Assembly: GCA_002402965.1 (NCBI GenBank)
Contig: DHGW01000094.1
Span: 39,630 to 50,041 of the forward strand
Direction of reading: 5' to 3'
DNA length: 10,412 nt
DNA from: Bacteroidales bacterium UBA4788
GTDB lineage: Bacteria; Bacteroidota; Bacteroidia; Bacteroidales; VadinHA17
The translations under genes and the position numbers were made by a program. How positions within the stretch are numbered: position 1 is the first letter of the stretch; each line of letters begins with the position of its first letter. The notes under the pieces are model-generated. The model was given only the letters and a program-made list of their open reading frames with translations, was not told where the DNA came from and did no database searches. This document shows positions 1 to 5,992 of this stretch, piece after piece.

Positions 1-1
1 C

Positions 2-385
2 ACTGAGTTTGCTACCGAGCCTGAATATGAACCTGAATCAGAGCCGGTATCCGGGGAGCTCCTGGAACTGATCACAGATGAGCCTGCTGTGCAGCAGGAG
101 CCTGTCAGCCAGCTCTCTGCGGCAGACCTGATAGACAGATTCATCAGGATCAGTCCGACAATCGAGAGGATGACACCGGGCAACATTCAGCCGGTGAGAG
201 ACCTCTCCGGTGAGAACACAAGCGACGAGAGCGCCTTTATAACAGAAACACTGGCAAAGATATACGTCAACCAGGGTTACTATACCAAGGCAATAAATAT
301 TTATGAAAAGCTCTCCTTGCAATATCCGGAAAAAAGTGCTTACTTTGCAGGCCGTATTGAAAAGATCAATGAGTTAATAAAATAG
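2..385 (+). CDS. TPR-repeat protein, C-terminal part (5' end outside window)
   Basis: The frame is open from the first bases to a TAG at 383-385, so this is the C-terminal ~127 residues of a longer protein. An in-frame GTG at 89 is internal, because the frame continues upstream without a stop. The visible part begins with an acidic, proline- and glutamate-rich linker, then a segment reading AADLIDRFI. It ends in one tetratricopeptide-like helix pair (TLAKIYVNQGYYTKAINIYEKL) followed by LQYPEKSAYFAGRIEKI. TPRs mediate protein-protein contacts; no enzymatic motif is visible. Bacteroidales genomes commonly carry such a protein just before secG, often with an lptE gene further upstream, which suggests an envelope-linked role, but that is inference. 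The stop is 7 nt before secG, so the two are probably cotranscribed. Family call is fairly sure; function is unknown. Confidence 0.85.
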   Translation, partial: TEFATEPEYEPESEPVSGELLELITDEPAVQQEPVSQLSAADLIDRFIRISPTIERMTPGNIQPVRDLSGENTSDESAFITETLAKIYVNQGYYTKAINIYEKLSLQYPEKSAYFAGRIEKINELIK

Positions 386-392
386 TATAACA

Positions 393-743
393 ATGGGTAT
401 CTATATCTTCATCTCAATCCTGATTATCATTGCATGCGTACTGGTAATAATGGTGGTGCTGGTTCAGAACTCCAAGGGAGGCGGCCTGGCAGCAAACTTC
501 ACCTCAGCCGGCCAGTCGATGGGCGTACGTAAGACAGCAGACTTCCTCGAGAAATCGACCTGGACCCTCGGAGCTGCCATCCTTCTTCTCAGCATTGCAG
601 CCACCGCTGCTATCCCCAGGGGACAGGGCCAGAAGGAGTCAGTCATAAGGCAGTCCATCGAAAGAGCACAGGATCCCACCGCAATACCTGTACTTCCCAC
701 TCAGACTCCCGTGGAAGAACAGCCTGACGGCAGTAACGAGTAG
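393..743 (+). CDS. secG: Preprotein translocase subunit SecG
   Basis: SecG is the small, non-essential membrane subunit of the SecYEG channel; it assists SecA-driven export across the inner membrane. The 116-residue product has two predicted membrane segments, about residues 4-24 and 57-74, separated by a cytoplasmic loop with the family's hallmark QNSKGGGL (25-32) and then NFTSAGQSMGVRK. The C-terminal tail from about residue 76 is hydrophilic and rich in P, T, E and Q, longer than in the minimal ~75-residue forms but usual for Bacteroidota. The ATG at 393 lies 7 nt after the upstream TPR gene's stop, with an A-rich leader and no Shine-Dalgarno. The first membrane segment starts almost at once, which supports this start. 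A strong terminator follows, so secG appears to be the last gene of its operon. Confidence 0.95.
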   Translation: MGIYIFISILIIIACVLVIMVVLVQNSKGGGLAANFTSAGQSMGVRKTADFLEKSTWTLGAAILLLSIAATAAIPRGQGQKESVIRQSIERAQDPTAIPVLPTQTPVEEQPDGSNE

Positions 744-765
744 AATGACATATTAAGAAATCAGG

Positions 766-799
766 AGTGTCAGTTTGTCATGAACTGACACTTTTTTTT
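766..799 (+). terminator. Intrinsic terminator after secG
   Basis: A perfect 9-bp stem, GTGTCAGTT (767-775) with AACTGACAC (783-791), encloses a 7-nt loop and is followed by eight T residues (792-799). A766 can also pair with T792. It lies 23 nt after the secG stop and separates secG from groESL. Confidence 0.93.
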
Positions 800-873
800 G
801 CCATTTTTCATTTGGCACAGAATATGACATCCTGAAGCAGGAAAAATATTGTTTAACTATAAAACTAATAGCA

Positions 874-1152
874 ATGGCACAATTAAAAGGAAAAGTGCTG
901 GCAGGCAAGGTTCTCATCAAGCCTCATGAGGCAGAGGAAAAGACCGCCAGCGGCATCATCATCCCCGATTCAGCAAAAGAAAAACCCCGTGCAGGAACTG
1001 TCATTCTTGTCGGTGCTCCGAAGAAAGACGAAGAGATGGAACTCAAAAAAGGAGATGTCGTTCTCTACGGGAAATACTCCGGTCAGGAACTGAATATCGA
1101 TGGCACAGACTATCTCCTTCTTTCACAGTCTGATGTTCTCTATATTTCGTAA
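874..1152 (+). CDS. groES: Co-chaperonin GroES (Hsp10)
   Basis: GroES forms the heptameric lid that closes the GroEL folding chamber in the cytoplasm. The 92-residue length is normal for the family. The N-terminal beta-barrel strand contains GKVLIKPHEAEEKTASGIIIPDSAKEKP, with the mobile loop that contacts GroEL around residues 16-35 (IIIPD at its end). The barrel continues through GDVVLYGKYSGQEL and ends in YLLLSQSDVLYIS. The ATG at 874 is preceded by AATAGCA with no Shine-Dalgarno, typical of the phylum; nearly the same leader precedes groEL. The gene is 21 nt upstream of groEL, forming the classical bicistronic operon. No CIRCE operator is visible upstream. A degenerate sigma-54-like -24 half-site lies at about 812-817 but is unproven. 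Confidence 0.97.
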   Translation: MAQLKGKVLAGKVLIKPHEAEEKTASGIIIPDSAKEKPRAGTVILVGAPKKDEEMELKKGDVVLYGKYSGQELNIDGTDYLLLSQSDVLYIS

Positions 1153-1173
1153 TAACCTTAAATAAAAATAGCA

Positions 1174-2808
1174 ATGTCAAAGGAAATTAAATTCAATATC
1201 GAAGCACGTAACCTTTTAAAGGAAGGCGTTGATCGTCTTGCAGATGCAGTTAAGGTAACCCTCGGTCCCAAGGGACGCAATGTGGTTTTGGAGAAGAAAT
1301 TTGGTGCACCCCAGATCACGAAGGACGGTGTGACAGTTGCCAAGGAGATCGAACTCTCTGACCCGTACCAGAACATGGGCGCACAGATGGTCAAGGAAGT
1401 CGCATCCAAGACTTCAGACACTGCCGGTGACGGTACCACCACCGCCACGGTTCTTGCCCAGAGCATTATCAGCGTGGGACTTAAAAACGTCACTGCCGGT
1501 GCTAACCCGATGGACCTCAAGAGAGGCATAGACAAGGCAGTTGCAAAGGTTGTTGAGAGCCTGAAAAGCCAGTCACAGAGTGTGGGTGATGATCTGAAGA
1601 AGATCGAGCAGGTTGCACGCATCTCCGCAAACAACGACGAGGAGATTGGTAAGCTCATCGCCACCGCAATGGACAAGGTGAAGAAGGAAGGTGTTATCAC
1701 CGTCGAGGAAGCCAAGGGTACAGAGACCAAGGTTGAGGTTGTTGAAGGAATGCAGTTCGATCGTGGTTACATCTCAGCCTATTTTGTCACCAATCCTGAC
1801 AAAATGGAAGTCGAGATGGACAACCCATACATCCTGATCCATGACAAGAAGATATCATCTATGAAGGATCTTCTCCCCGTTCTCGAGGAGACAGCCCGCA
1901 GCGGCCGTGGCCTGATGATCATTGCCGAGGATGTTGAGGGCGAAGCTCTTGCAACCCTCGTCGTGAACCGTCTGAGAGGCTCACTGAAGGTTTGTGCCGT
2001 CAAGGCTCCGGGCTTCGGCGACAGAAGGAAAGAGATGCTTGAAGACATAGCCATTCTGACAGGCGGTACCGTTATCTCCGAGGAGAGGGGTATGAAGCTT
2101 GAGAATGCAACAATGGCAGATCTTGGCGTAGCTGACAAAGTGACCGTCAACAAGGAGAATACCACCATCGTCAACGGCGCCGGTGAAAAGGATATGATCC
2201 AGGCACGCATCAACCAGATCAAACAGCAGATATCGACCACCACCTCCGACTATGACAGGGAGAAGCTTCAGGAGAGGCTTGCCAAACTGGCCGGCGGAGT
2301 GGCAGTTCTTTACATCGGAGCCGCTTCGGAGGTTGAGATGAAAGAGAAGAAGGACCGCGTTGACGACGCACTCCATGCAACCCGCGCTGCAATAGAAGAG
2401 GGTATCATCCCCGGCGGCGGAGTGGCTTACATCAGGGCCATTCCCCTGCTCGACAAACTCAAGGGCGACAACGAAGACCAGAACACCGGTATTGAGATCG
2501 TGAAAAGAGCTATAGAAGAGCCTCTGCGTCAGATAGTTATTAACGCCGGCCTTGAAGGTGCGGTGATAGTGCAGAAAGTTCGCGAAGGTAAAGGCGACTT
2601 CGGGTACAATGCTCAGACTGACAAGTTCGAGAACCTCCTGAAGGCAGGTGTAATTGATCCGGCTAAGGTTGCAAGGATTGCTCTGGAGAATGCTGCATCA
2701 ATAGCAGGTATGTTCCTTACCACCGAGGCAGTTGTTGTCGAGGAGAAGGAAGAGAACCCGATGCCGAACCCGGCCATGGGTGGCGGCGGGATGCCCGGCA
2801 TGATGTAA
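1174..2808 (+). CDS. groEL: Chaperonin GroEL (Hsp60)
   Basis: GroEL is the tetradecameric ATP-dependent chaperonin that encloses unfolded proteins with GroES. At 544 residues it is full length. The equatorial domain carries the nucleotide-binding LGPKGRNVVL (30-39), DGVTVAKEI (51-59) and GDGTTTATVLAQ (85-96). The apical domain spans about 190-375, including EGMQFDRGYISAYF and KAPGFGDRRK. The returning intermediate and equatorial part contains VDDALHATRAAIEEG, where Asp398 corresponds to the catalytic aspartate of E. coli GroEL, then IPGGGVA. The C-terminus is the flexible Gly/Met-rich tail (GGGGMPGMM). It follows groES by 21 nt with an A-rich leader ending in ATAGCA. No truncation or missing catalytic residue was seen. 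Transcription probably ends at the hairpin at 2839-2865. Confidence 0.98.
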   Translation: MSKEIKFNIEARNLLKEGVDRLADAVKVTLGPKGRNVVLEKKFGAPQITKDGVTVAKEIELSDPYQNMGAQMVKEVASKTSDTAGDGTTTATVLAQSIISVGLKNVTAGANPMDLKRGIDKAVAKVVESLKSQSQSVGDDLKKIEQVARISANNDEEIGKLIATAMDKVKKEGVITVEEAKGTETKVEVVEGMQFDRGYISAYFVTNPDKMEVEMDNPYILIHDKKISSMKDLLPVLEETARSGRGLMIIAEDVEGEALATLVVNRLRGSLKVCAVKAPGFGDRRKEMLEDIAILTGGTVISEERGMKLENATMADLGVADKVTVNKENTTIVNGAGEKDMIQARINQIKQQISTTTSDYDREKLQERLAKLAGGVAVLYIGAASEVEMKEKKDRVDDALHATRAAIEEGIIPGGGVAYIRAIPLLDKLKGDNEDQNTGIEIVKRAIEEPLRQIVINAGLEGAVIVQKVREGKGDFGYNAQTDKFENLLKAGVIDPAKVARIALENAASIAGMFLTTEAVVVEEKEENPMPNPAMGGGGMPGMM

Positions 2809-2838
2809 GAGAATAAGTCTTATTGGTTTAAATGAGAG

Positions 2839-2865
2839 GCTGTCCCGGAAACGGGGCAGCTTTTT
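2839..2865 (+). terminator. Intrinsic terminator after groEL
   Basis: A 9-bp stem, GCTGTCCCG (2839-2847) with CGGGGCAGC (2852-2860), has one G:U wobble, is closed by a GAAA (GNRA) tetraloop and is followed by TTTTT (2861-2865). It lies 30 nt after the groEL stop and is the expected end of the groESL transcript. Confidence 0.9.
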
Positions 2866-2961
2866 ATTTGCGATTTCCGATTTAAGATTGTCGAATCCCT
2901 CCCAAAAATTCCAATTCGCAATTCGCAAATCGCAATTCTCAAATCGCAAATCGCAATTCTC
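2866..2961. repeat. Degenerate heptanucleotide repeat forming an imperfect inverted repeat
   Basis: Seven consecutive 7-bp units lie at 2913-2961, reading AATTCGC, AATTCGC, AAATCGC, AATTCTC, AAATCGC, AAATCGC, AATTCTC. A left arm of the same unit in opposite orientation lies at 2866-2896 (ATTTGCG, ATTTCCG, ATTTAAG, then ATTGTCGAAT). By eye about 24 of 31 positions of the left arm are complementary to 2928-2958, so the element can fold as a long imperfect hairpin around a C- and A-rich centre at 2897-2912. Read on the minus strand it encodes a spurious repetitive peptide (ENCDLR units). Similar degenerate heptads occur between genes in other Bacteroidota genomes from general knowledge. Neither a transposase nor terminal repeats are present. 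Its function is unknown. Confidence 0.75.
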
Positions 2962-2980
2962 AAATATTGCCTAATTTATC

Positions 2981-2988
2981 CATCTTTG
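2981..2988 (+). promoter_or_regulatory. Candidate -7 promoter element for the MATE gene
   Basis: CATCTTTG matches the Bacteroidota -7 consensus TAnnTTTG at all but one fixed position, and GCA follows as in many such promoters. No convincing -33 TTTG is found at the usual spacing. The element ends only 4 nt before the ATG at 2993, so a transcript started here would be almost leaderless. Confidence 0.3.
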
Positions 2989-2992
2989 CATT

Positions 2993-4396
2993 ATGGTTGA
3001 TCCGAGGCAGGTACACGATCTCGAGCACGAGAAGATAGGGAAGCTGATGTGGAAGTACTTCCTTCCGGCCTTTGCCAGTATGATGGCAAACGTCCTCTAT
3101 AACATCGTTGACCGTATCTATATAGGGCAGGGCGTTGACGCCCTCGCGCTCTCCGGCCTGAGTGTGGTCTTTCCCCTGATGATTGTCATTACGGCTTTCG
3201 GGATGCTGGTGGGGATGGGATCAGCCGTACGCGTATCCCTGAGCCTCGGCGAGAAGGATTATAACAGGGCGAACAGGATCCTGGGGAACGCACTGTTCCT
3301 CTCCGTGGTAATCGGACTGGTTTTGATGGCAGCGGGTTTCCTGGTGCGCGACAGGGTCCTGGTGATCTTCGGGGCCGGTCCGGAAACGCTTAAGTATGCT
3401 TCGGACTATTTCAATATCATCCTTCTCGGGGTGCCGTTTGCGATGACCGGTTACGCTCTCAACAACATCATCAGGGCAGAAGGGAATCCCCGCATTGCCA
3501 TGTACTCCGTCTTCGTCAGCGCCGGATTGAATATTATTCTTGACCCGATATTCATCTTCGGCTTCGATATGGGGGTGGAGGGTGCCGCCCTGGCAACAAT
3601 CATTTCCCAGATAGTCCTGTTTATATGGGTCCTGATCCACTTCCGCAGCAGTAACAGTGTCATCAGGCTTGTGCTGGCGAATGTAAGGCCCGATCCGTAC
3701 ATCATCAGGTACATCATATCCATCGGCTTTGCCCCGTTTGCCATGAACATTGCTTCCAGCATCGTCATAGGAGTCATGAATACCAGCTTCATAAAGCATG
3801 GAGGTGATATAGCGGTAGCCGCAATGGGCATTGTGCACAGCACCACGATGATGATGGTGATGACCATTATCTCGATCAACATGGCCATCCAGCCGATCAT
3901 AGGGTTCAATTTTGGTGCCGGGCTCTTCTGCAGGGTGAAGGAGGCGGTGATGAAGGCCATCAGATATGCAATCCTGGTGGCCACGGCGGGGTGGCTGATA
4001 TGCATGCTCATCCCGGGGACCGTGGTCAGCATCTTCAATTCAGACAGCATGGAGCTTAGGAATGCCGGTGTCATCGGGCTGCGCATATACTGTTCCGTCC
4101 TTCCTGTAGTCGGCTTCCAGATCATCGCCTCAAACTACTTCCAGGCTATCGGCAAGGCGAAGCTGGCAACGTTCCTGTCGCTGCTGCGCCAGATAATCGT
4201 TCTGCTGCCGCTGATAGTCATCCTGCCCCAATACTGGGGAGTGAACGGAGTATGGATAGCCAATCCTGTTTCGGACATGGTTGCCGCGGTAGTCTCCTTC
4301 CTCTTTTTCCGCAGGGAGGTGAAAAAGCTGAAATGTGATGTCCCCGTGACAGGCCGTTCCGCTTCCGGGATACAGGCACCCGGTGAGACCTACTGA
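2993..4396 (+). CDS. MATE-family multidrug/toxin efflux transporter
   Basis: The 467-residue product is a polytopic inner-membrane protein with about 12 hydrophobic segments, the normal size and topology of MATE (NorM/MepA/DinF superfamily) exporters. These expel cationic drugs or metabolites in exchange for H+ or Na+. Family features include the N-terminal IGKLMWKYFLPAF helix, then NVLYNIVDRIYIGQGVDALA near residues 33-53, GMGSAVRVSLSLGEKD near 75-90, and NIIRAEGNPRIAMYSV plus NIILDPIFIFGFDMGVEGAA at about 157-200. The second lobe has QPIIGFNFGAG near 300 and a YFQAIGKAKLA segment near 383. Closest in feel to the MepA-like branch; the substrate cannot be deduced. The ATG at 2993 keeps the usual short cytoplasmic N-terminus. 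It is apparently monocistronic. Its 3' end overlaps the convergent cstA by 7 bp, with no terminator between them. Confidence 0.92.
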   Translation: MVDPRQVHDLEHEKIGKLMWKYFLPAFASMMANVLYNIVDRIYIGQGVDALALSGLSVVFPLMIVITAFGMLVGMGSAVRVSLSLGEKDYNRANRILGNALFLSVVIGLVLMAAGFLVRDRVLVIFGAGPETLKYASDYFNIILLGVPFAMTGYALNNIIRAEGNPRIAMYSVFVSAGLNIILDPIFIFGFDMGVEGAALATIISQIVLFIWVLIHFRSSNSVIRLVLANVRPDPYIIRYIISIGFAPFAMNIASSIVIGVMNTSFIKHGGDIAVAAMGIVHSTTMMMVMTIISINMAIQPIIGFNFGAGLFCRVKEAVMKAIRYAILVATAGWLICMLIPGTVVSIFNSDSMELRNAGVIGLRIYCSVLPVVGFQIIASNYFQAIGKAKLATFLSLLRQIIVLLPLIVILPQYWGVNGVWIANPVSDMVAAVVSFLFFRREVKKLKCDVPVTGRSASGIQAPGETY

Positions 4397-5868
4397 TCGC
4401 GGATTCTCTTTTTCCTTAAAGCAAGCATGAACAACGCCAGTGCAGCTGCTGCACCGGCAGTGCCGATTATCACCGCGGTTCTCAGCGGCATGGCCAGTCC
4501 GCCTCCGGAATGAGGTGCTGCAAGAATATATGTTATGCAAACAGCAGTGAGAAAGATCGCCGGGATTGACATCATCAGATGGTTCTTTCCACTGAGGGCC
4601 AGATACATGGCGATGGTCCAGCAGGTGATGGCGGCCAGGGCCTGGTTCGAGATACCAACGAACTTCCATATCCGTGCAAACTCGTCTTTCATCACGAATG
4701 TAAGGATGAAAGCGACAATAAATACAGGAACTATTATCAGCAGCCGCGACGAGATCTTCTTCTGAGGTATTTTAAGCATATCTGCTATCGTCAGCCTGGC
4801 GCTCCTGAAGGCTGTGTCGCCCGAGGTGACCGGGCAGGCCACGACACCTATCACTGCGATGACTGCCCCGGTCTTGCCCAGCCATGACCTGCAAATCTCA
4901 TTGACGAGCCAGGCAGGATCTGGCTTGATGGCGGGATTGTCAGCGAGGGGATGGGTGAAGGCATAGGTGAGTCCGTGCACATCACCCATGTAGTTCATTG
5001 CTGCAGTAGCCCAGATCATGGCTACAATACCCTCGGCGATCATCGCACCGTAGAAGATCTGCCTTCCCTGCTTCTCCGATCTCAGGCAGCGGGCCATGAG
5101 AGGCGACTGTGTTGCGTGAAACCCCGAGATGGCTCCGCATGAAACCACAATAAAGAGAAAGGGAAAGATGCTGTTGGTTGCGGCGTCAGGCTGGAAGTTT
5201 TTCAGGTTTGCAGTGGTGAGCTCCATGAGCTCAAGCGATCCTCCGGCCCATTTCACTACTATTCCTGCCAGAATCCCGACGGCCATGAAGATAAGCGCTC
5301 CGCCGAAGAAGGGATAGAGGGCACCTATGATCTTGTCAACCGGGAGCAGTGTGGCAAGAATGTAATAGAAAAAGATCAGTCCCAGCCAGAAGGGGAGGCT
5401 GAAACCTGTCATCGTGAAGAGCAGCTTCGCGGGGCCGCTCACAAAAGCCACACCGACGAAGATCAGCAGGAAGAGAGTAAAAACCCGAAGGAACATCCTC
5501 ATCGGATTGCCCAGGTAGATGCCCACCAGTTCCGGAAGGCTTGCCCCGCCGTGGCGCACGGAGAGCATCCCCCCGAAATAGTCATGTGTTGCTCCCATGA
5601 AGATGCATCCTAGCACTATCCAGATATAAACGACGGGACCGTACATGGCCCCGAGAATCGCCCCGAAGATAGGTCCGAGGCCGGCGATGTTGAGAAACTG
5701 GATCATGAAGACCCGCCATCCTTTCATCGGGATGTAATCGATGCCGTCATTTTTCGTGAAAGCAGGCGTGGGCCGCTCAGGGTCCATCCCGAAGAATCTT
5801 TCGGCCACTCTTCCGTAGACGAGGTATCCCAGAACAAGCAGGGTGACCGACACTGCCAGGGTTAACAT
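4390..5868 (-). CDS. cstA: Carbon starvation protein CstA family transporter (short form)
   Basis: CstA-family proteins are multi-pass inner-membrane carriers; E. coli CstA is linked to peptide and pyruvate uptake under carbon starvation and BtsT is a pyruvate:H+ symporter. The 492-residue product carries the conserved MKGWRVFMIQFLNIAGLGP stretch (48-66, followed by IFGAI), HDYFGGMLSVRHGGAS (95-110), CGAISGFHATQSPLMARCL near 245-262, and CPVTSGDTAFRSARLTIADM near 345. It is much shorter than the ~700-residue enterobacterial proteins but close to the compact forms found in Bacteroidota, so I do not read it as truncated. The ATG starts directly into the first membrane helix (LTLAVSVTLLVLGYLVYG). 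A weak AGGAA lies about 7 nt upstream, and a -7-like TAATTTAG (minus strand, 5898-5891) is the candidate promoter. Divergent to lepA; convergent and overlapping with the MATE gene. Substrate not deducible. Confidence 0.93.
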   Translation of the reverse strand: MLTLAVSVTLLVLGYLVYGRVAERFFGMDPERPTPAFTKNDGIDYIPMKGWRVFMIQFLNIAGLGPIFGAILGAMYGPVVYIWIVLGCIFMGATHDYFGGMLSVRHGGASLPELVGIYLGNPMRMFLRVFTLFLLIFVGVAFVSGPAKLLFTMTGFSLPFWLGLIFFYYILATLLPVDKIIGALYPFFGGALIFMAVGILAGIVVKWAGGSLELMELTTANLKNFQPDAATNSIFPFLFIVVSCGAISGFHATQSPLMARCLRSEKQGRQIFYGAMIAEGIVAMIWATAAMNYMGDVHGLTYAFTHPLADNPAIKPDPAWLVNEICRSWLGKTGAVIAVIGVVACPVTSGDTAFRSARLTIADMLKIPQKKISSRLLIIVPVFIVAFILTFVMKDEFARIWKFVGISNQALAAITCWTIAMYLALSGKNHLMMSIPAIFLTAVCITYILAAPHSGGGLAMPLRTAVIIGTAGAAAALALFMLALRKKRIRDQ

Positions 5869-5890
5869 CCGTTCCTGTTTAAGTAATCTG

Positions 5891-5898
5891 CTAAATTA
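5891..5898 (-). promoter_or_regulatory. Candidate -7 promoter element for cstA
   Basis: On the minus strand this reads TAATTTAG, one mismatch from TAnnTTTG, ending 22 nt before the cstA ATG. No clear -33 element is found at the usual distance, so support is weak. The divergent cstA-lepA gap (5869-5992, 124 nt) otherwise holds only AT-rich sequence. Confidence 0.3.
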
Positions 5899-5957
5899 AA
5901 GAAAATGCAGTATTGTTATCATTCAGGAAGGGCCAATAATTAAAGGGTCAAATTGTA

Positions 5958-5965
5958 TATATTTG
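5958..5965 (+). promoter_or_regulatory. -7 promoter element for lepA
   Basis: TATATTTG is a perfect match to the Bacteroidota -7 consensus TAnnTTTG and is followed by CA. It would start transcription near 5970, giving a leader of about 20-25 nt to the lepA ATG at 5993. The -33 region around 5934-5938 lacks a clear TTTG. Confidence 0.55.
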
Positions 5966-5992
5966 CACCTGAATTGAACCGGTCCCCCACTG

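Noticed and set aside
2698..2949. Minus-strand open frame of 83 codons over the groEL 3' end and the intergenic repeat
   Set aside because: Its N-terminal half is a translation of the degenerate heptad repeat (ENCDLR units) and the rest is antisense to groEL and its terminator. It has no promoter or family resemblance.
2913..2961. Short repeats considered as a CRISPR array
   Set aside because: Units are 7 bp, contiguous and degenerate, with no spacers and no cas genes nearby.
3221..4125. Long minus-strand open frames inside the MATE gene
   Set aside because: They are shadows of a clear full-length transporter on the plus strand and encode His/Asp- or Met-rich sequences without family character.
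4390..5868. CstA suspected to be truncated because E. coli CstA is about 700 residues
   Set aside because: Conserved motifs run from the N-terminus to near the end, and compact CstA proteins of roughly this length are normal in Bacteroidota.
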